This document shows, piece after piece, positions 24,074 to 33,726 of a stretch of DNA of 42,204 nt. Within the stretch, counting starts at the first letter, position 1. Each line of letters starts with the position of its first letter. The translations under genes and the position numbers were made by a program. Below the pieces are notes generated by a model. The model saw nothing but the letters and a program-made list of their open reading frames with translations. It did not search any database and had not been told where the DNA came from. This DNA comes from Desulfarculaceae bacterium (GTDB lineage: Bacteria; Desulfobacterota; Desulfarculia; Desulfarculales; Desulfarculaceae): NCBI GenBank assembly GCA_027067385.1, contig JAMOVV010000084.1:1-42204 (forward strand), written 5' to 3'.

Positions 24074-25528
24074 ATGGCAGATAACAGCACCGCCGCAGCC
24101 TTGATGACGCCGGGCATCGGCGCCGAGAGCGACGCCCAGCGGCCCTTTGGCATGGTGCGTTACTACTCAGTGACCAGCCTGGTGATCATCGCCCTGTTCA
24201 CCATGGTTATCTCCACCCTGGTGAGCATGCGCACCCGGGACATGGTGCGGGTCAAGCGGGAACAATACGCCCTGCTGTTGGCCGAAAACCTAAACCACCA
24301 GGTGATGACCCGTTTCGTGATCCCGGTGTTGCAAAAGTACGGGCGCATCAAGCTCAGCGACCCGGAGCAGTACCGGCTTATGGACGCGGTGGTGCGCAAC
24401 ACCATCCACTCCTTCCAGGTGAGCCAGGTGAACATCCTGGACCTGCAAGGCACCATCATCTACTCCACCCAGCCGGAATACATCGCCCGCACCGGCTACG
24501 ACGGGCCTGATTTTCAGACCGCCCTGGCCGGGGGGCACGTGAGCGTGCTGGACCCGGAGCCCAACTTCCTGGAGTGGTCCGAGTCGGGCCGGCGGGTGCT
24601 GCGCACCTTCATCCCCCTGCGCGACGAGAGCCTGGCCACCGCCGAGCTGGGCGCGGTCAAGGCGGTCTTCGAGATAACCCTGGACGTGAGCGACGACTTC
24701 CGGGAGGTGTGGCTCAACCAGGCGCTCATCGTAACCGCCCTACTGGCCATGATGGCCCTGCTGTTCTTTATCCTGCGTTCGGTGGTGAGCCGGGGGCAGC
24801 GCATCATGAACCAGCGGGCCCGGCAGCAGAAGATGCTGGAGGAGAAGCTTTCCCAGTCCGAGCGGCTGGCCTCCCTGGGCCGCATGATCGCCGGGGTGGC
24901 CCACGAGATACGCAATCCCCTGGGCATCGTGCGCTCCACCGCCGAGATACTGGGTAAGCGGGTGGACCAGGACCAGAGGCCCCTGGCCGAGGTGATCGTG
25001 GAGGAGTCCACCCGGCTCAACCGGGTGGTGACCGAGTTTTTGGATTTCGCCCGGCCCCAGGTCCCCCGGCTGCGGCCCCTGCGGGTGGAGGACGTGCTGG
25101 AGCGCAACCTGGCGGCCCTGGAACCCGAGTTGCAGCGGGGCCGGGTGCGGGTGGTCAAGCGACTGGGCAACCGTCTTTGGATCAACGGCGACGCCGACCT
25201 GCTCTACCGGGCCTTTTTGAATATCTTTAATAACGCGCTGCAGGCCATGTCCGGCCGTGAAGGCACCTTGGCGGTGACCACCGAGGAGGTGAAACGGGGC
25301 GGGCGGCGCTGGGTGGCGGTGCGGGTGGCCGACACCGGGGTGGGGCTGGACCCCGAGGCCCAGGGCCGGCTCTTTGATCCCTTCTTTACCACCAAGGAAC
25401 AAGGCAGCGGGCTGGGGCTTTCCATTGTCAACAGCATCATGACCAGCCATGGCGGCGAGGTGGAGGTGACCGGCGTGGCCGGCGGCGCGCTGGTGGAGGT
25501 GCTTTTACCCGCCCTCGAGGAGCAGTAG
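24074..25528 (+). CDS. Membrane sensor histidine kinase
   Basis: This 484-residue two-component sensor kinase has a first transmembrane helix at about 29-50 (SVTSLVIIALFTMVISTLVS), a periplasmic domain of about 165 residues (Cache-like, with ILDLQGTIIYSTQPEY), and a second transmembrane helix at about 218-238. The dimerisation/phosphoacceptor helix has H277 (VAHEIRNPLG), and the HATPase domain shows NIFNNALQAM, DTGVGLDP and GSGLGLSIV. No PAS domain is apparent. Its stop shares one base with the GTG of the NtrC-type regulator, which is its evident partner. The signal is unknown; the architecture resembles ZraS/AtoS-type kinases. Confidence 0.93.
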   Translation: MADNSTAAALMTPGIGAESDAQRPFGMVRYYSVTSLVIIALFTMVISTLVSMRTRDMVRVKREQYALLLAENLNHQVMTRFVIPVLQKYGRIKLSDPEQYRLMDAVVRNTIHSFQVSQVNILDLQGTIIYSTQPEYIARTGYDGPDFQTALAGGHVSVLDPEPNFLEWSESGRRVLRTFIPLRDESLATAELGAVKAVFEITLDVSDDFREVWLNQALIVTALLAMMALLFFILRSVVSRGQRIMNQRARQQKMLEEKLSQSERLASLGRMIAGVAHEIRNPLGIVRSTAEILGKRVDQDQRPLAEVIVEESTRLNRVVTEFLDFARPQVPRLRPLRVEDVLERNLAALEPELQRGRVRVVKRLGNRLWINGDADLLYRAFLNIFNNALQAMSGREGTLAVTTEEVKRGGRRWVAVRVADTGVGLDPEAQGRLFDPFFTTKEQGSGLGLSIVNSIMTSHGGEVEVTGVAGGALVEVLLPALEEQ

Positions 25529-26874
25529 TGGAGCGCATACTCGTCGTTGACGATGAAAAGAACTATATCGTGATCATGGCCGAGCTCCTGAAGGAGGCGG
25601 GCTACGAGGTGCTCAGCGCCCAGAGCGGGGCCGGGGCCCTGGTGAAGGTGGAGGAGGAAGACCCCGACCTGGTGATCACCGACATGCGCATGCCCCGCAT
25701 GAGCGGCCTGGAGCTGATCGAGGCCATCCGGGCCCAGCGCCGCGACCTGCCGGTGATCGTCATGACCGCCTTTGGCACGGTGGCCAACGCGGTGCAGGCC
25801 ATGAAGGCCGGGGCCTACGACTACATCATGAAGCCCTTTGAGAACGAGCAACTGCTCATCACGGTGGACAAGGCGCTCAAGATGCGCCGCCTGCTTACCC
25901 GCAACCGCATGTTGCAGGAGGAGCTGAGCCGGGGCCAGGGCTTTGACGAGATCATCGGCACCTCCAAGCCCATGCAGCGGGTCTTCGACCTGGTGGACAA
26001 GGTGGCCGCCACCAAGGCCACGGTGCTCATCTGCGGCGAAAGCGGCACCGGCAAGGAGCTCATCGCCCGGGCCATCCACGCCCGCTCGCCCCGGGCCGAC
26101 GAGGCCTTTGTGGCCGTCAACTGCATGGCTCTATCTGAGACCCTGCTGGAGAGCGAGCTGTTCGGTCATGAGAAGGGCTCCTTCACCGGCGCGGTGGGCC
26201 GCCGCAAGGGGCGCTTCGAGCTGGCCGACCGCGGGACCATGTTCCTCGACGAAGTGGGCGAGATGGCCCCTTCGTTGCAGGTGAAGCTGCTTAGGGTATT
26301 GCAGGAGCGCACCTTTGAGCGGGTGGGCGGCGACCGCACCATCAGCGTGGACGTGCGCCTGGTCACCGCCACCAACCGCGACCTGGCCCGGGCGGTGCAG
26401 GAGGGCCAGTTTCGCGAAGACCTTTTCTATCGCTTAAACGTGGTGCGTATCGACCTGCCGCCCCTGCGCGAGCGGGCCGACGACCTGCCGGCCCTGGTGG
26501 CCCATTTTCTGCAAAAATACGCGGCCGAGGTGGGGCGCCAGCCGCCGCGCATGTCGCCGGAGGCCATGCGCATCATCTACGAGCACCAGTGGCCGGGTAA
26601 CGTGCGCGAGCTGGAGAACGTCCTGGAGCGGGCGGTGATCCTGGCCGGTGATGAAGTGCAGCCGTCTGACCTGCCCATCGGCGCGGGGCACGGCCAGCAG
26701 AGCGGGCTCAGCGTGCCGGCCGGTTTGTCCATCAACGAGACGGTGGAGGCGGTGGAGCGCGGCATGATCCAGCGGGCCCTGCAGGCCGCCGGCGGGGTGC
26801 AGGCCCGGGCCGCCGCCGCCCTGGGCATCACCAAGTCCAACCTGTCCTACAAGATCAAGAAGTACGGGTTGTGA
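25528..26874 (+). CDS. NtrC-family sigma54-dependent response regulator
   Basis: This 448-residue three-domain regulator has a receiver domain (D8, D9, phosphoacceptor D52, K102), an AAA+ domain with Walker A GESGTGKE at 170-177, the sigma54-contact loop as GSFTGA at 217-222 (a common variant of GAFTGA), and a Fis-type helix-turn-helix at the C-terminus (ARAAAALGITKSNLSYKIKKYGL). It would activate RpoN-dependent promoters when phosphorylated by the kinase encoded immediately upstream. Targets are not visible in the window. GTG at 25528 overlaps the kinase stop. Confidence 0.95.
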   Translation: MERILVVDDEKNYIVIMAELLKEAGYEVLSAQSGAGALVKVEEEDPDLVITDMRMPRMSGLELIEAIRAQRRDLPVIVMTAFGTVANAVQAMKAGAYDYIMKPFENEQLLITVDKALKMRRLLTRNRMLQEELSRGQGFDEIIGTSKPMQRVFDLVDKVAATKATVLICGESGTGKELIARAIHARSPRADEAFVAVNCMALSETLLESELFGHEKGSFTGAVGRRKGRFELADRGTMFLDEVGEMAPSLQVKLLRVLQERTFERVGGDRTISVDVRLVTATNRDLARAVQEGQFREDLFYRLNVVRIDLPPLRERADDLPALVAHFLQKYAAEVGRQPPRMSPEAMRIIYEHQWPGNVRELENVLERAVILAGDEVQPSDLPIGAGHGQQSGLSVPAGLSINETVEAVERGMIQRALQAAGGVQARAAAALGITKSNLSYKIKKYGL

Positions 26875-26878
26875 GCCG

Positions 26879-27718
26879 ATGACCCCGCTGTTTTGCTTTA
26901 TCGACGACGCCGAGTTCGAGCTGCGCAACTTCAGGGAACACGCGGCCGGGGCCTTTGCGCCGGCGAGGGTGGTCTACGCCTCCACCTTTGACCAGGCGGT
27001 GGCCGCCATCGGCGAGGGTCCGGTGGTGGGGTTTTTGCTGGATATCTACGGCGCCGACCCGGAGATGGACCAGCCCCGCCTGCCCGATGAGCGCGAGTTG
27101 GCCGGCCGGGTCGGGTCCACCGGCCAGGTGGCGGCGCTGTACCAGGACCTGGGCCAGGGGCCAGAGGCGTTTAATACCTTTTTGCGCCGGCTCTACGGCC
27201 GGGTGCAGGTGTGGCAGGAGGCCTTTGGCCAGGCGGCGCGCGGCCTGGGCCAGGGGCGGGCCTACGGCCTGTACAACCTGGCCCGGGCGCGGGAGCATTT
27301 TCCCTGGGCCGCCTGCCTGGGCTACAGCCGCAAGGCCCTGTATGCCGACGGCGCGGCCATGACCGCCGCCGGGGCCGAGGGGGTGTTGCAAAAGCCCCAG
27401 GGGAACGACGACGCGGCCATTGCCGAGGCCACCCGGCGCCAGGCCCCCGAGCTGGCCAAGGCCCTGGCCCGGGCGGTGGATAGGCGGCTGGCCGCGGCGC
27501 TCACTCCCCTGGCCGCCCGGTGGCTGGCGGAGCCGGCCAGCGAGACCGCGGGACGGCAGGTGCTGGCCGAACTGGCCGCCCTGGCCGGCGGCGGGGCCGG
27601 GGAGGGGGCCGATTGGGACCTGGTGGAGCGGGCCGCGGCCCGGGCGGGATTGCGCGCCGGAGAGGCGGCGGGCCTGCGGGCCCTGCGGGCCTGGCGCGGT
27701 GCGAGACCGGCCGGGTGA
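26879..27718 (+). CDS. Receiver-like protein with large insertion
   Basis: This 279-residue protein is not an obvious member of a named family. The start reads like a receiver domain: acidic pair D9-D10 after a hydrophobic strand (PLFCFIDDAEFE), and D55 in VVGFLLDIYG where a phosphoacceptor is expected. Then, after about 85 residues instead of the usual 30, come a strand ending in S150 (PWAACLGYS) and LQKP with K172-P173. Residues 61-138 would thus be an insertion between strands 3 and 4. The C-terminal 100 residues are Ala-rich helices. It begins 4 bp after the NtrC-type regulator, so it is probably part of that signalling operon. The receiver interpretation is inference. Confidence 0.65.
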   Translation: MTPLFCFIDDAEFELRNFREHAAGAFAPARVVYASTFDQAVAAIGEGPVVGFLLDIYGADPEMDQPRLPDERELAGRVGSTGQVAALYQDLGQGPEAFNTFLRRLYGRVQVWQEAFGQAARGLGQGRAYGLYNLARAREHFPWAACLGYSRKALYADGAAMTAAGAEGVLQKPQGNDDAAIAEATRRQAPELAKALARAVDRRLAAALTPLAARWLAEPASETAGRQVLAELAALAGGGAGEGADWDLVERAAARAGLRAGEAAGLRALRAWRGARPAG

Positions 27719-27730
27719 AATGCGGTATTG

Positions 27731-27759
27731 TTGACAGGGGGATTGTTCAATTGATAGCT
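27731..27759 (+). promoter_or_regulatory. Possible hrcA promoter
   Basis: A perfect TTGACA (27731-27736) lies about 75 bp before hrcA; the best -10 at 17 bp is the poor ATAGCT (27754-27759). The spacer contains the palindrome TCAATTGA (27747-27754). No CIRCE (GCACTC-N9-GAGTGC) sequence is present. Confidence 0.4.
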
Positions 27760-27807
27760 TTGCCCCACGTTGTACGCCGGCAGGGCAAGGCGAGAGGTTA
27801 ACAGGCC

Positions 27808-28848
27808 GTGGCTCAACAGCTTTCCGAGCGCGCCCGGCAGGTTCTGGCGGGGGTCATCTCCAACTACGTCACCACCGCCGAACCGGTGGGCTCGCGCACC
27901 ATATCCAAGATGGACGGCTTTGCCATCTCGCCGGCCACCATCCGCAACGTGATGGCCGACCTGGAGGAGGCCGGGCTCTTGCACCAGCCGCATGCCTCGG
28001 CCGGCCGGGTGCCCACGGTGGAGGGGCTGCGTTTTTACGTGGAGAAGGTGCTGGAGGTACGCGAGCTTGACGAACAGGCCAAGACTCTGCTGCGCCAGAC
28101 CGTGGAAGACCCCGGGGCCCGCGAGGTCTCGGACCTGCTCAAGGCGGTGAGCCGGCGCCTGTCGGCGGTGAGCCAACAGGTGGCGGTGGTGGCCGCCCCG
28201 CGGCTGGACCACGGCCGCTTCCGCCGCATGGAGTTCGTGTTGCTCAAGCCGGGCCTGGCCCTGGTGGTGCTGGTGGCCGACGGCGGGGTGGTGCAGAACC
28301 GGGTGATCGAGGTGGACCAGGAATTGCGCCAGGAAGACCTGGATAAATACACCCGCTACTTGAATGATCTGCTGCGCGACCTTAATTTATTCGAGGTGAA
28401 ACAACGACTGGCCCAGGAGATGGCCCGGGAAAAGGCGCGGTTCGACGTCTTGACCCGCAAGGCCTTGAAACTGGGGCAGATCGCGGTGGATCAGGGACCG
28501 GACGGCGATGTCTACGTGGTGGGCCAGAGCAACCTGTTGGGCCTGCCGGAGTTTGCGGACCTCCAGCGCCTACGCCTGGTGTTCCAGGCCTTTGAGGAGA
28601 AATCCACCCTGCTGCGTCTGCTGGAGAAATCCCAGGCGGCCCAGGGGGTGCAGATATTCATAGGGTCCGAGAGCGAGGTGGCAGACCTGGATGACATCAC
28701 CGCGGTGGTGGCGGCCTATGGCGGTGACAACCGCTCCCTGGGCGCCCTGGGGGTGATCGGCCCCACCCGCATGGATTACTCCAAGGTCATCCCGGTGGTC
28801 GACTACACCGCCAAGCTGGTGAGCGCCATGCTCAACGAACGAGCTTGA
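27808..28848 (+). CDS. hrcA: Heat-inducible transcriptional repressor HrcA
   Basis: This 346-residue repressor of class I heat-shock genes has an N-terminal winged helix (SERARQVLAGVISNYVTTAEPVGSRTISK ... SPATIRNVMADLEEAGLLHQPHASAGRVPT), followed by the GAF-like regulatory domain and a C-terminal segment IIGPTRMDYSKVIPVVDYTA. Length and motifs are typical. In the family it binds CIRCE elements and needs GroEL for activity. It is followed by grpE and dnaK, the common order, but no CIRCE is visible in this window. The start is GTG at 27808. Confidence 0.95.
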   Translation: MAQQLSERARQVLAGVISNYVTTAEPVGSRTISKMDGFAISPATIRNVMADLEEAGLLHQPHASAGRVPTVEGLRFYVEKVLEVRELDEQAKTLLRQTVEDPGAREVSDLLKAVSRRLSAVSQQVAVVAAPRLDHGRFRRMEFVLLKPGLALVVLVADGGVVQNRVIEVDQELRQEDLDKYTRYLNDLLRDLNLFEVKQRLAQEMAREKARFDVLTRKALKLGQIAVDQGPDGDVYVVGQSNLLGLPEFADLQRLRLVFQAFEEKSTLLRLLEKSQAAQGVQIFIGSESEVADLDDITAVVAAYGGDNRSLGALGVIGPTRMDYSKVIPVVDYTAKLVSAMLNERA

Positions 28849-28896
28849 ACCGGCTCTCCCGGGCCGGCGACGTCCCCGGACCCGGGCGGCCGGGCC

Positions 28897-28926
28897 TTGA
28901 TCCCTGCGAGCGATGGATTTTATAAC
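28897..28926 (+). promoter_or_regulatory. Predicted grpE-dnaK promoter
   Basis: TTGATC (28897-28902) and TATAAC (28921-28926) are separated by 18 bp in the 157-bp hrcA-grpE gap, giving 4/6 and 5/6 matches to sigma70 consensus. The predicted transcript starts about 70 nt before the grpE GTG. Confidence 0.55.
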
Positions 28927-28975
28927 GGTGGTGACCGCCAGTGGCGTGGGCCGTAACCGCGCCGCCGGGATTGTA

Positions 28976-28989
28976 GGTGGTGCACCACC
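28976..28989. promoter_or_regulatory. Perfect 14-bp palindrome upstream of grpE
   Basis: GGTGGTGCACCACC is a perfect dyad without a loop, about 50 bp downstream of the predicted -10 and 16 bp before the grpE start. A loopless dyad favours a protein-binding site over an RNA hairpin. It is unrelated to CIRCE. Confidence 0.45.
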
Positions 28990-29005
28990 GGATGGAGTGA
29001 TAACC

Positions 29006-29587
29006 GTGAGCCAAGATAAACCCCAAGTCGAGCCCGAAAAGACCCCGGACCAGGAAACCGCCGACAGCCCGGAGCCCGGGCCGGAGGAGACCCTGGATTC
29101 CCTGCGGGCCGAGCGCGACGAGCTGGCCGAGCGGGTCCTGCGCCAGGCGGCGGAACACGAGAATTACAAGAAACGCTCCGAGCGTGAAAAGTCCGAGTTT
29201 TTCAAGCGAGCCAACCAGTCCATGGCCGCTGACCTCCTGCCGGTGATCGACAACCTGGAGCGCGCCCTGGCCGCCGCCCGGGAGAACGGCGGCGACCAGA
29301 GTATGATCGATGGCCTCGAGATGATCCACCAGGAGCTGATGCGCGTGTTGGAGCGTCACGGCCTGGAGCCCATCGAGGCCCTGGGCCAGCCCTTTGACCC
29401 CGAGTACCACGAGGCCATGATGCAGCAGGAAGACCCCGACCAGCCCAACAACACGGTGATCGACCAGGTACAAAAGGGCTACCTGTTCCAGGACCGCCTG
29501 CTGCGCCCGGCCATGGTGGTGGTGAGCAAGCGGCCGGAGAACCAAAACGATGATAATGGGGACGAGGTTGAGATCGTGGTAAACTGA
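29006..29587 (+). CDS. grpE: Nucleotide exchange factor GrpE
   Basis: This 193-residue DnaK cochaperone releases ADP from DnaK. The N-terminus is disordered and acidic, followed by a long coiled coil ([27 protein letters not shown]) and the beta wing with [47 protein letters not shown] at 29006 follows GGAG by 8 nt; the frame is open upstream but the extra residues are not GrpE-like and would overlap the palindrome. It lies 82 bp upstream of dnaK. Confidence 0.95.
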   Translation: MSQDKPQVEPEKTPDQETADSPEPGPEETLDSLRAERDELAERVLRQAAEHENYKKRSEREKSEFFKRANQSMAADLLPVIDNLERALAAARENGGDQSMIDGLEMIHQELMRVLERHGLEPIEALGQPFDPEYHEAMMQQEDPDQPNNTVIDQVQKGYLFQDRLLRPAMVVVSKRPENQNDDNGDEVEIVVN

Positions 29588-29669
29588 GCCGGCGCCGCCG
29601 GGCGGGCCGCCGGCGGCCTTTGAGGGCGCGGCCCACCTACCACCGGTGAACCCGGGAGGCTACCTGAGG

Positions 29670-31601
29670 ATGTCCCAAATAATCGGCATCGATCTGGGCA
29701 CCACCAATTCCTGCGTGGCGGTGATGGAGGGTGGCGAGCCCAAGGTGCTGACCAACCAGGAAGGGGGCCGCACCACCCCCAGCGTGGTGGCCATAACCGA
29801 CCAGGGGGAACGCCTGGTGGGCCAGGTGGCCAAGCGCCAGGCCATCACCAACCCCGCCAATACGGTTTTCGCGGTCAAACGCCTCATCGGCCGCCAGTTC
29901 GACTCCCCGGAGGTGCAGGCCGACCTGGAGATACTGCCCTATCCCATAGTGGACGCCCCCAACGGCGACGCCCATATCGAGCTGCAACACCAAGACGCCT
30001 CCCCGGCCGAGATATCCTCCATGATCCTGGCCAAGCTCAAGCAGACCGCCGAGGACTACCTGGGCCGGGAGGTGAACCGGGCGGTGATCACCGTGCCGGC
30101 CTATTTCAACGACGCCCAGCGCCAGGCCACCCGCGACGCCGGGCGCATCGCCGGCCTGGAGGTGGCCCGCATCATCAACGAGCCCACCGCCGCCGCCCTG
30201 GCCTACGGCCTGGGAAAGGACAAGGACCAGCGCATCGCGGTCTTCGATCTGGGCGGCGGGACCTTTGACATCTCCATCCTGGAGCTCAAGGGGGGGGTGT
30301 TCGAGGTGAAGGCCAGCAGCGGCGACACCCACCTGGGCGGCGAGGACTTCGACCTGCGCATCATCAACCACCTGGCCCAGGAGTTCCACGCCCAGAACGG
30401 GGTGGACCTCTTTGGGGACAAGATGGCCCTGCAGCGCCTGAAGGAAGCGGCGGAAAAGGCCAAGATCGAGCTTTCCTCCGCCGTGGGCACCACCATCAAC
30501 CTGCCCTTCATTACCGCCAACCACAGCGGCCCCCTGCACCTGAACACCAAGCTATCCCGGGCCCGGCTCGAGGCCCTGGTGGACGACCTGGTCCAGCGGG
30601 TGGAAGAGCCTTGCCGGGTGGCCCTGCAAGACGGCGGCCTGGTCGCCGATGATATCGACGAGGTGATCCTGGTAGGCGGCATGACCCGCATGCCGCGGGT
30701 GGTGGCCAAGGTGAGCGAGATATTCGGCCGGCCGCCGCACAAGGGGGTGAACCCCGACGAGGTGGTGGCGGTGGGCGCGGCCATCCAGGCCGGCATCCTC
30801 GACGGCGACTTGGAAGACCTGCTGCTCTTGGATGTCACCCCCCTGAGCCTGGGGGTGGAGACGGTGGGAGGCATGATGACCCCGCTCATCAAGCGCAACA
30901 CCACCATTCCCACCCAGCATAGCCAGGTGTTTTCCACCGCGGTGGACAACCAGCCGGCGGTGAGCATCCACGTATTGCAGGGCGAGCGTACCATGGCCGC
31001 CGACAACCGCACCCTGGGGTGCTTTGAGCTGCAGGGCATACCGCCGGCGCCGCGTGGCCAGCCCCAGATCGAGGTGAACTTCAATATCGACGCCGACGGC
31101 ATGGTGCAGGTGAGCGCCCGCGACCTGGACACCGGCCGGCGCCAGGCCATCGTGATCAAGGCCAGTAGCGGCCTGAGCGAGGCTGAGATCGAGCGCCTGG
31201 TCAAAGACGCTCGCCTGCACGCCGCCGATGACCGCCGCAGCCGGCGCCTGGCCGAGGCCCGTAACCGGGCCGACGGCGCGCTGTACCGGTCCGGCCGCGC
31301 CCTGGAGGCCTGGGGCGACTACCTGGGACAAGACTTGGGGGAGCGTTTGCGGGCGGCATGCGATAAAGTAAAGGCGGCCATGCTGGGGGCCGACGCCCGG
31401 GCTATCGACCAGGCGGCCGAGGCCTTGGCCGAGCTGGCCGGCCAAGCCGACCGGGTGATAAAAGAGGCCGGCGGGCCGGGGGCCCCGGGCCGCGGGGGGC
31501 CGGCGGGGTCTTCCTTGGGGCCAGGCCTGGCTTGGTCTGACCCCGACCCCGGCGGCGGGGATGACGTGGTTGACGCGGAATTCGAGGAGATCGAGGTTTA
31601 A
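29670..31601 (+). CDS. dnaK: Molecular chaperone DnaK (Hsp70)
   Basis: The product is a 643-residue Hsp70. The ATPase domain has [36 protein letters not shown] and [12 protein letters not shown]; the substrate-binding domain contains [14 protein letters not shown]. The C-terminal lid ends in a Gly/Pro-rich tail and [15 protein letters not shown] at 29670 is preceded by GGGAGG and gives the standard [10 protein letters not shown] start; a longer in-frame start at 29646 is rejected. No dnaJ follows; the next gene is a lipoprotein starting immediately after the stop. Confidence 0.97.
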   Translation: MSQIIGIDLGTTNSCVAVMEGGEPKVLTNQEGGRTTPSVVAITDQGERLVGQVAKRQAITNPANTVFAVKRLIGRQFDSPEVQADLEILPYPIVDAPNGDAHIELQHQDASPAEISSMILAKLKQTAEDYLGREVNRAVITVPAYFNDAQRQATRDAGRIAGLEVARIINEPTAAALAYGLGKDKDQRIAVFDLGGGTFDISILELKGGVFEVKASSGDTHLGGEDFDLRIINHLAQEFHAQNGVDLFGDKMALQRLKEAAEKAKIELSSAVGTTINLPFITANHSGPLHLNTKLSRARLEALVDDLVQRVEEPCRVALQDGGLVADDIDEVILVGGMTRMPRVVAKVSEIFGRPPHKGVNPDEVVAVGAAIQAGILDGDLEDLLLLDVTPLSLGVETVGGMMTPLIKRNTTIPTQHSQVFSTAVDNQPAVSIHVLQGERTMAADNRTLGCFELQGIPPAPRGQPQIEVNFNIDADGMVQVSARDLDTGRRQAIVIKASSGLSEAEIERLVKDARLHAADDRRSRRLAEARNRADGALYRSGRALEAWGDYLGQDLGERLRAACDKVKAAMLGADARAIDQAAEALAELAGQADRVIKEAGGPGAPGRGGPAGSSLGPGLAWSDPDPGGGDDVVDAEFEEIEV

Positions 31602-33650
31602 ATGCCGACTAAGCGTTTGGTAATCGCAGTTGTGGGGCTTTGGGTCGCCCTGACCATGACCGCTTGCGGCCCGGGGCTGCCCACCGGACCCGGCCGGGGA
31701 CCGGTGAGCGTCGACGCCCAGATCGAGGAATTGATCAAGCTCGGCAACCAGCGGTTGCAGCAGGGACAATACCTACAGGCCGGCGACGCCTTTCGGGCCG
31801 GGCTGCGCCTGGGTCCCTGGGGCGAGCAAGACGCCCGCCTGTTGATGGGTGCGGCCCAGGCCCAGTTGGGGGCCGGCCAAAAGGCCGAGGCCCGGCAGAG
31901 CCTGCGTACCCTATTGGTCAAGCATCCCGACTCGCCCCTGGTGGTGGAGGCGCACCTGCTGGCCGCCCAGTTGGACCACGACCTGAACCAGTGCTCCGAG
32001 GCTGAACCCCGCCTGCGCGCCCTGCTCGGAGGTAAGGTGCGGCCGCTTACCGCCGACCAGCGCACCCGGGCCATGAGCCTGTTGGCCTCCTGCATGGCTG
32101 CGGCCGGCAAGCCCGGCGACGCCCTGCGCGCCCTGCGGGAGATGATGACCCTGAGCGACCGCCCGCTCACCCCCCAGTTGCGCGAGCGCCTGGTGCAGTT
32201 GGCCGGCCGGGTGCCTTCGGCCGAGCTGGAGCCCCTGTTGGCCGCCATGCGCGCCCCGGACTGGCGCGCCGCCATGAGCCTGGGCCTGGCCCGTTCATAC
32301 TGGCGGGAAGGGCGGCTGGACCAGGCGGCCAGCACCCTGGCGGTGCTGCGCTCCCAGGTGGCGGCCGCCCCCCTGGAACCGCTGATGGCCAAGCTGGCCC
32401 AGGAGATCGAACAGGCCCGCATGGTGAACCCGCGGGCGGTGGGGGTCATCTTGCCCCTGAGCGGACCCTACGCCGCCCACGGGCGCCAGGTGCTGGCCGC
32501 CATCGAGCTGGGCATGGGGCTCTTCGGGAGCACCGCCTCGCAACCGCCGACCATATACATCGAAGACAGCAAGGGCGACCCCCGGGCCACCGCCGAGGCG
32601 GTGCAGCGGCTGGTTAAGCAACGGCGGGTCATCGCCATCATCGGACCCATGGGCGCGGCCACCTCCCTGGCCGCCGCCCGCCTGGCCCAGCAGGAGAAGG
32701 TGCCGCTGATCGCCCTGAGCCAGGTGCAGGGCCTCACCTCGGCCGGCGAGTTCATCTTCCAAAATTTCTTCACCCCGGCCCAGCAGGTGGAGGCCCTGCT
32801 CAAGGAGTTCATGGACCGGCGCGGGCTGCGTTCTTTCGCCATCCTGGCCCCCCGCAACAACTACGGCTCGGGGTTTGTCAAGCTGTTCACGGTGGGGGTG
32901 GCGGCCCGGGGCGGCAGCGTGGTGCGCACGGTCTCCTACGACCCCAAGCAGACCGACTTCACCCGCCAGGTCAAGGAACTGGTGAAGCTGCCTCCGGGTA
33001 ACTACCGGCCGGGCATGCCCGATTCCCCTAAGCCGGTGATCGACTTCCAGGCCCTGTTCATTCCCGACGGCTCCGGCCGCACCGGCATGGTGGTGCCCAA
33101 CCTGGCCTACTTTGACGTGAACTACGTCTGGCTGCTGGGCACCAACCTGTGGCACAGCCCCCAACTGTGGAAGATGGCCGGCCGCTACATGCGCTGGGCG
33201 GTGTTCCCCGACGCCTTTGACCGGCAGTCCACCGACAGCCTGGTGGCTGGCTTTGTGCGCGACTACGAAGAGGCCATGGGCCGCAAGCCCAACGTGCTCG
33301 ACGCCCACGGCTTTGACTCGGCCCTGTTGCTGCGCCACCTCATGGACCGGCCCGACCCGCCCCGCACCCGCGATAACCTCCGCCGGGCCCTTACCCAGGT
33401 GAGCGGGCTGGCCGGGTTGTGCGGCAAGCTCACGGTGGATGCGGACCGCCGGGTGCACAAGGACCTCACCCTGTTCATCTACCGCGACGGGCGGTTCAAG
33501 CCTCTGGGCGACTTGCAGATGATCAAACCGGCCGACCAGGACAGCGGCGACGCCGGCGGCGGCCGGCCTGACGCCGGGGCGGCACCGTCTGGAGACGCTA
33601 AACCCAATGCCCCGACCACGCCAGCCCCGGCCGCTACCGTGGTGCGTTAA
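31602..33650 (+). CDS. Lipoprotein, LppC/PBP-activator-like with periplasmic binding fold
   Basis: This 682-residue predicted lipoprotein has a hydrophobic signal ending TMTAC with C22 as the lipidated residue. Residues about 45-270 are helical TPR-like repeats (QRLQQGQYLQAGDAFRAGL). From about 280 (VGVILPLSGPYAAHGRQVLAAIELGM) to 640 it has a type I periplasmic-binding fold as in amino acid receptors and LpoA/LppC. This arrangement matches penicillin-binding protein activators, although binding of an amino acid is not excluded. The tail is Pro/Ala rich. Its ATG abuts the dnaK TAA and follows GAGG, so it is translated from the dnaK mRNA. Confidence 0.85.
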   Translation: MPTKRLVIAVVGLWVALTMTACGPGLPTGPGRGPVSVDAQIEELIKLGNQRLQQGQYLQAGDAFRAGLRLGPWGEQDARLLMGAAQAQLGAGQKAEARQSLRTLLVKHPDSPLVVEAHLLAAQLDHDLNQCSEAEPRLRALLGGKVRPLTADQRTRAMSLLASCMAAAGKPGDALRALREMMTLSDRPLTPQLRERLVQLAGRVPSAELEPLLAAMRAPDWRAAMSLGLARSYWREGRLDQAASTLAVLRSQVAAAPLEPLMAKLAQEIEQARMVNPRAVGVILPLSGPYAAHGRQVLAAIELGMGLFGSTASQPPTIYIEDSKGDPRATAEAVQRLVKQRRVIAIIGPMGAATSLAAARLAQQEKVPLIALSQVQGLTSAGEFIFQNFFTPAQQVEALLKEFMDRRGLRSFAILAPRNNYGSGFVKLFTVGVAARGGSVVRTVSYDPKQTDFTRQVKELVKLPPGNYRPGMPDSPKPVIDFQALFIPDGSGRTGMVVPNLAYFDVNYVWLLGTNLWHSPQLWKMAGRYMRWAVFPDAFDRQSTDSLVAGFVRDYEEAMGRKPNVLDAHGFDSALLLRHLMDRPDPPRTRDNLRRALTQVSGLAGLCGKLTVDADRRVHKDLTLFIYRDGRFKPLGDLQMIKPADQDSGDAGGGRPDAGAAPSGDAKPNAPTTPAPAATVVR

Positions 33651-33726
33651 ACGGCCTGAAGGTCCCGCCGGCGGTCGTGGACCATCTTGCCCGGCCCCTT
33701 TTTGCTTGCTCCTGGGGCAGGGGTGC

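Noticed and set aside
33651-33725. Terminator after the lipoprotein gene
   Set aside because: A GGTCC/GGACC pairing exists at 33661-33683 but the T-run (TTTTT near 33710) is too far from the stem and preceded by unpaired GC sequence.
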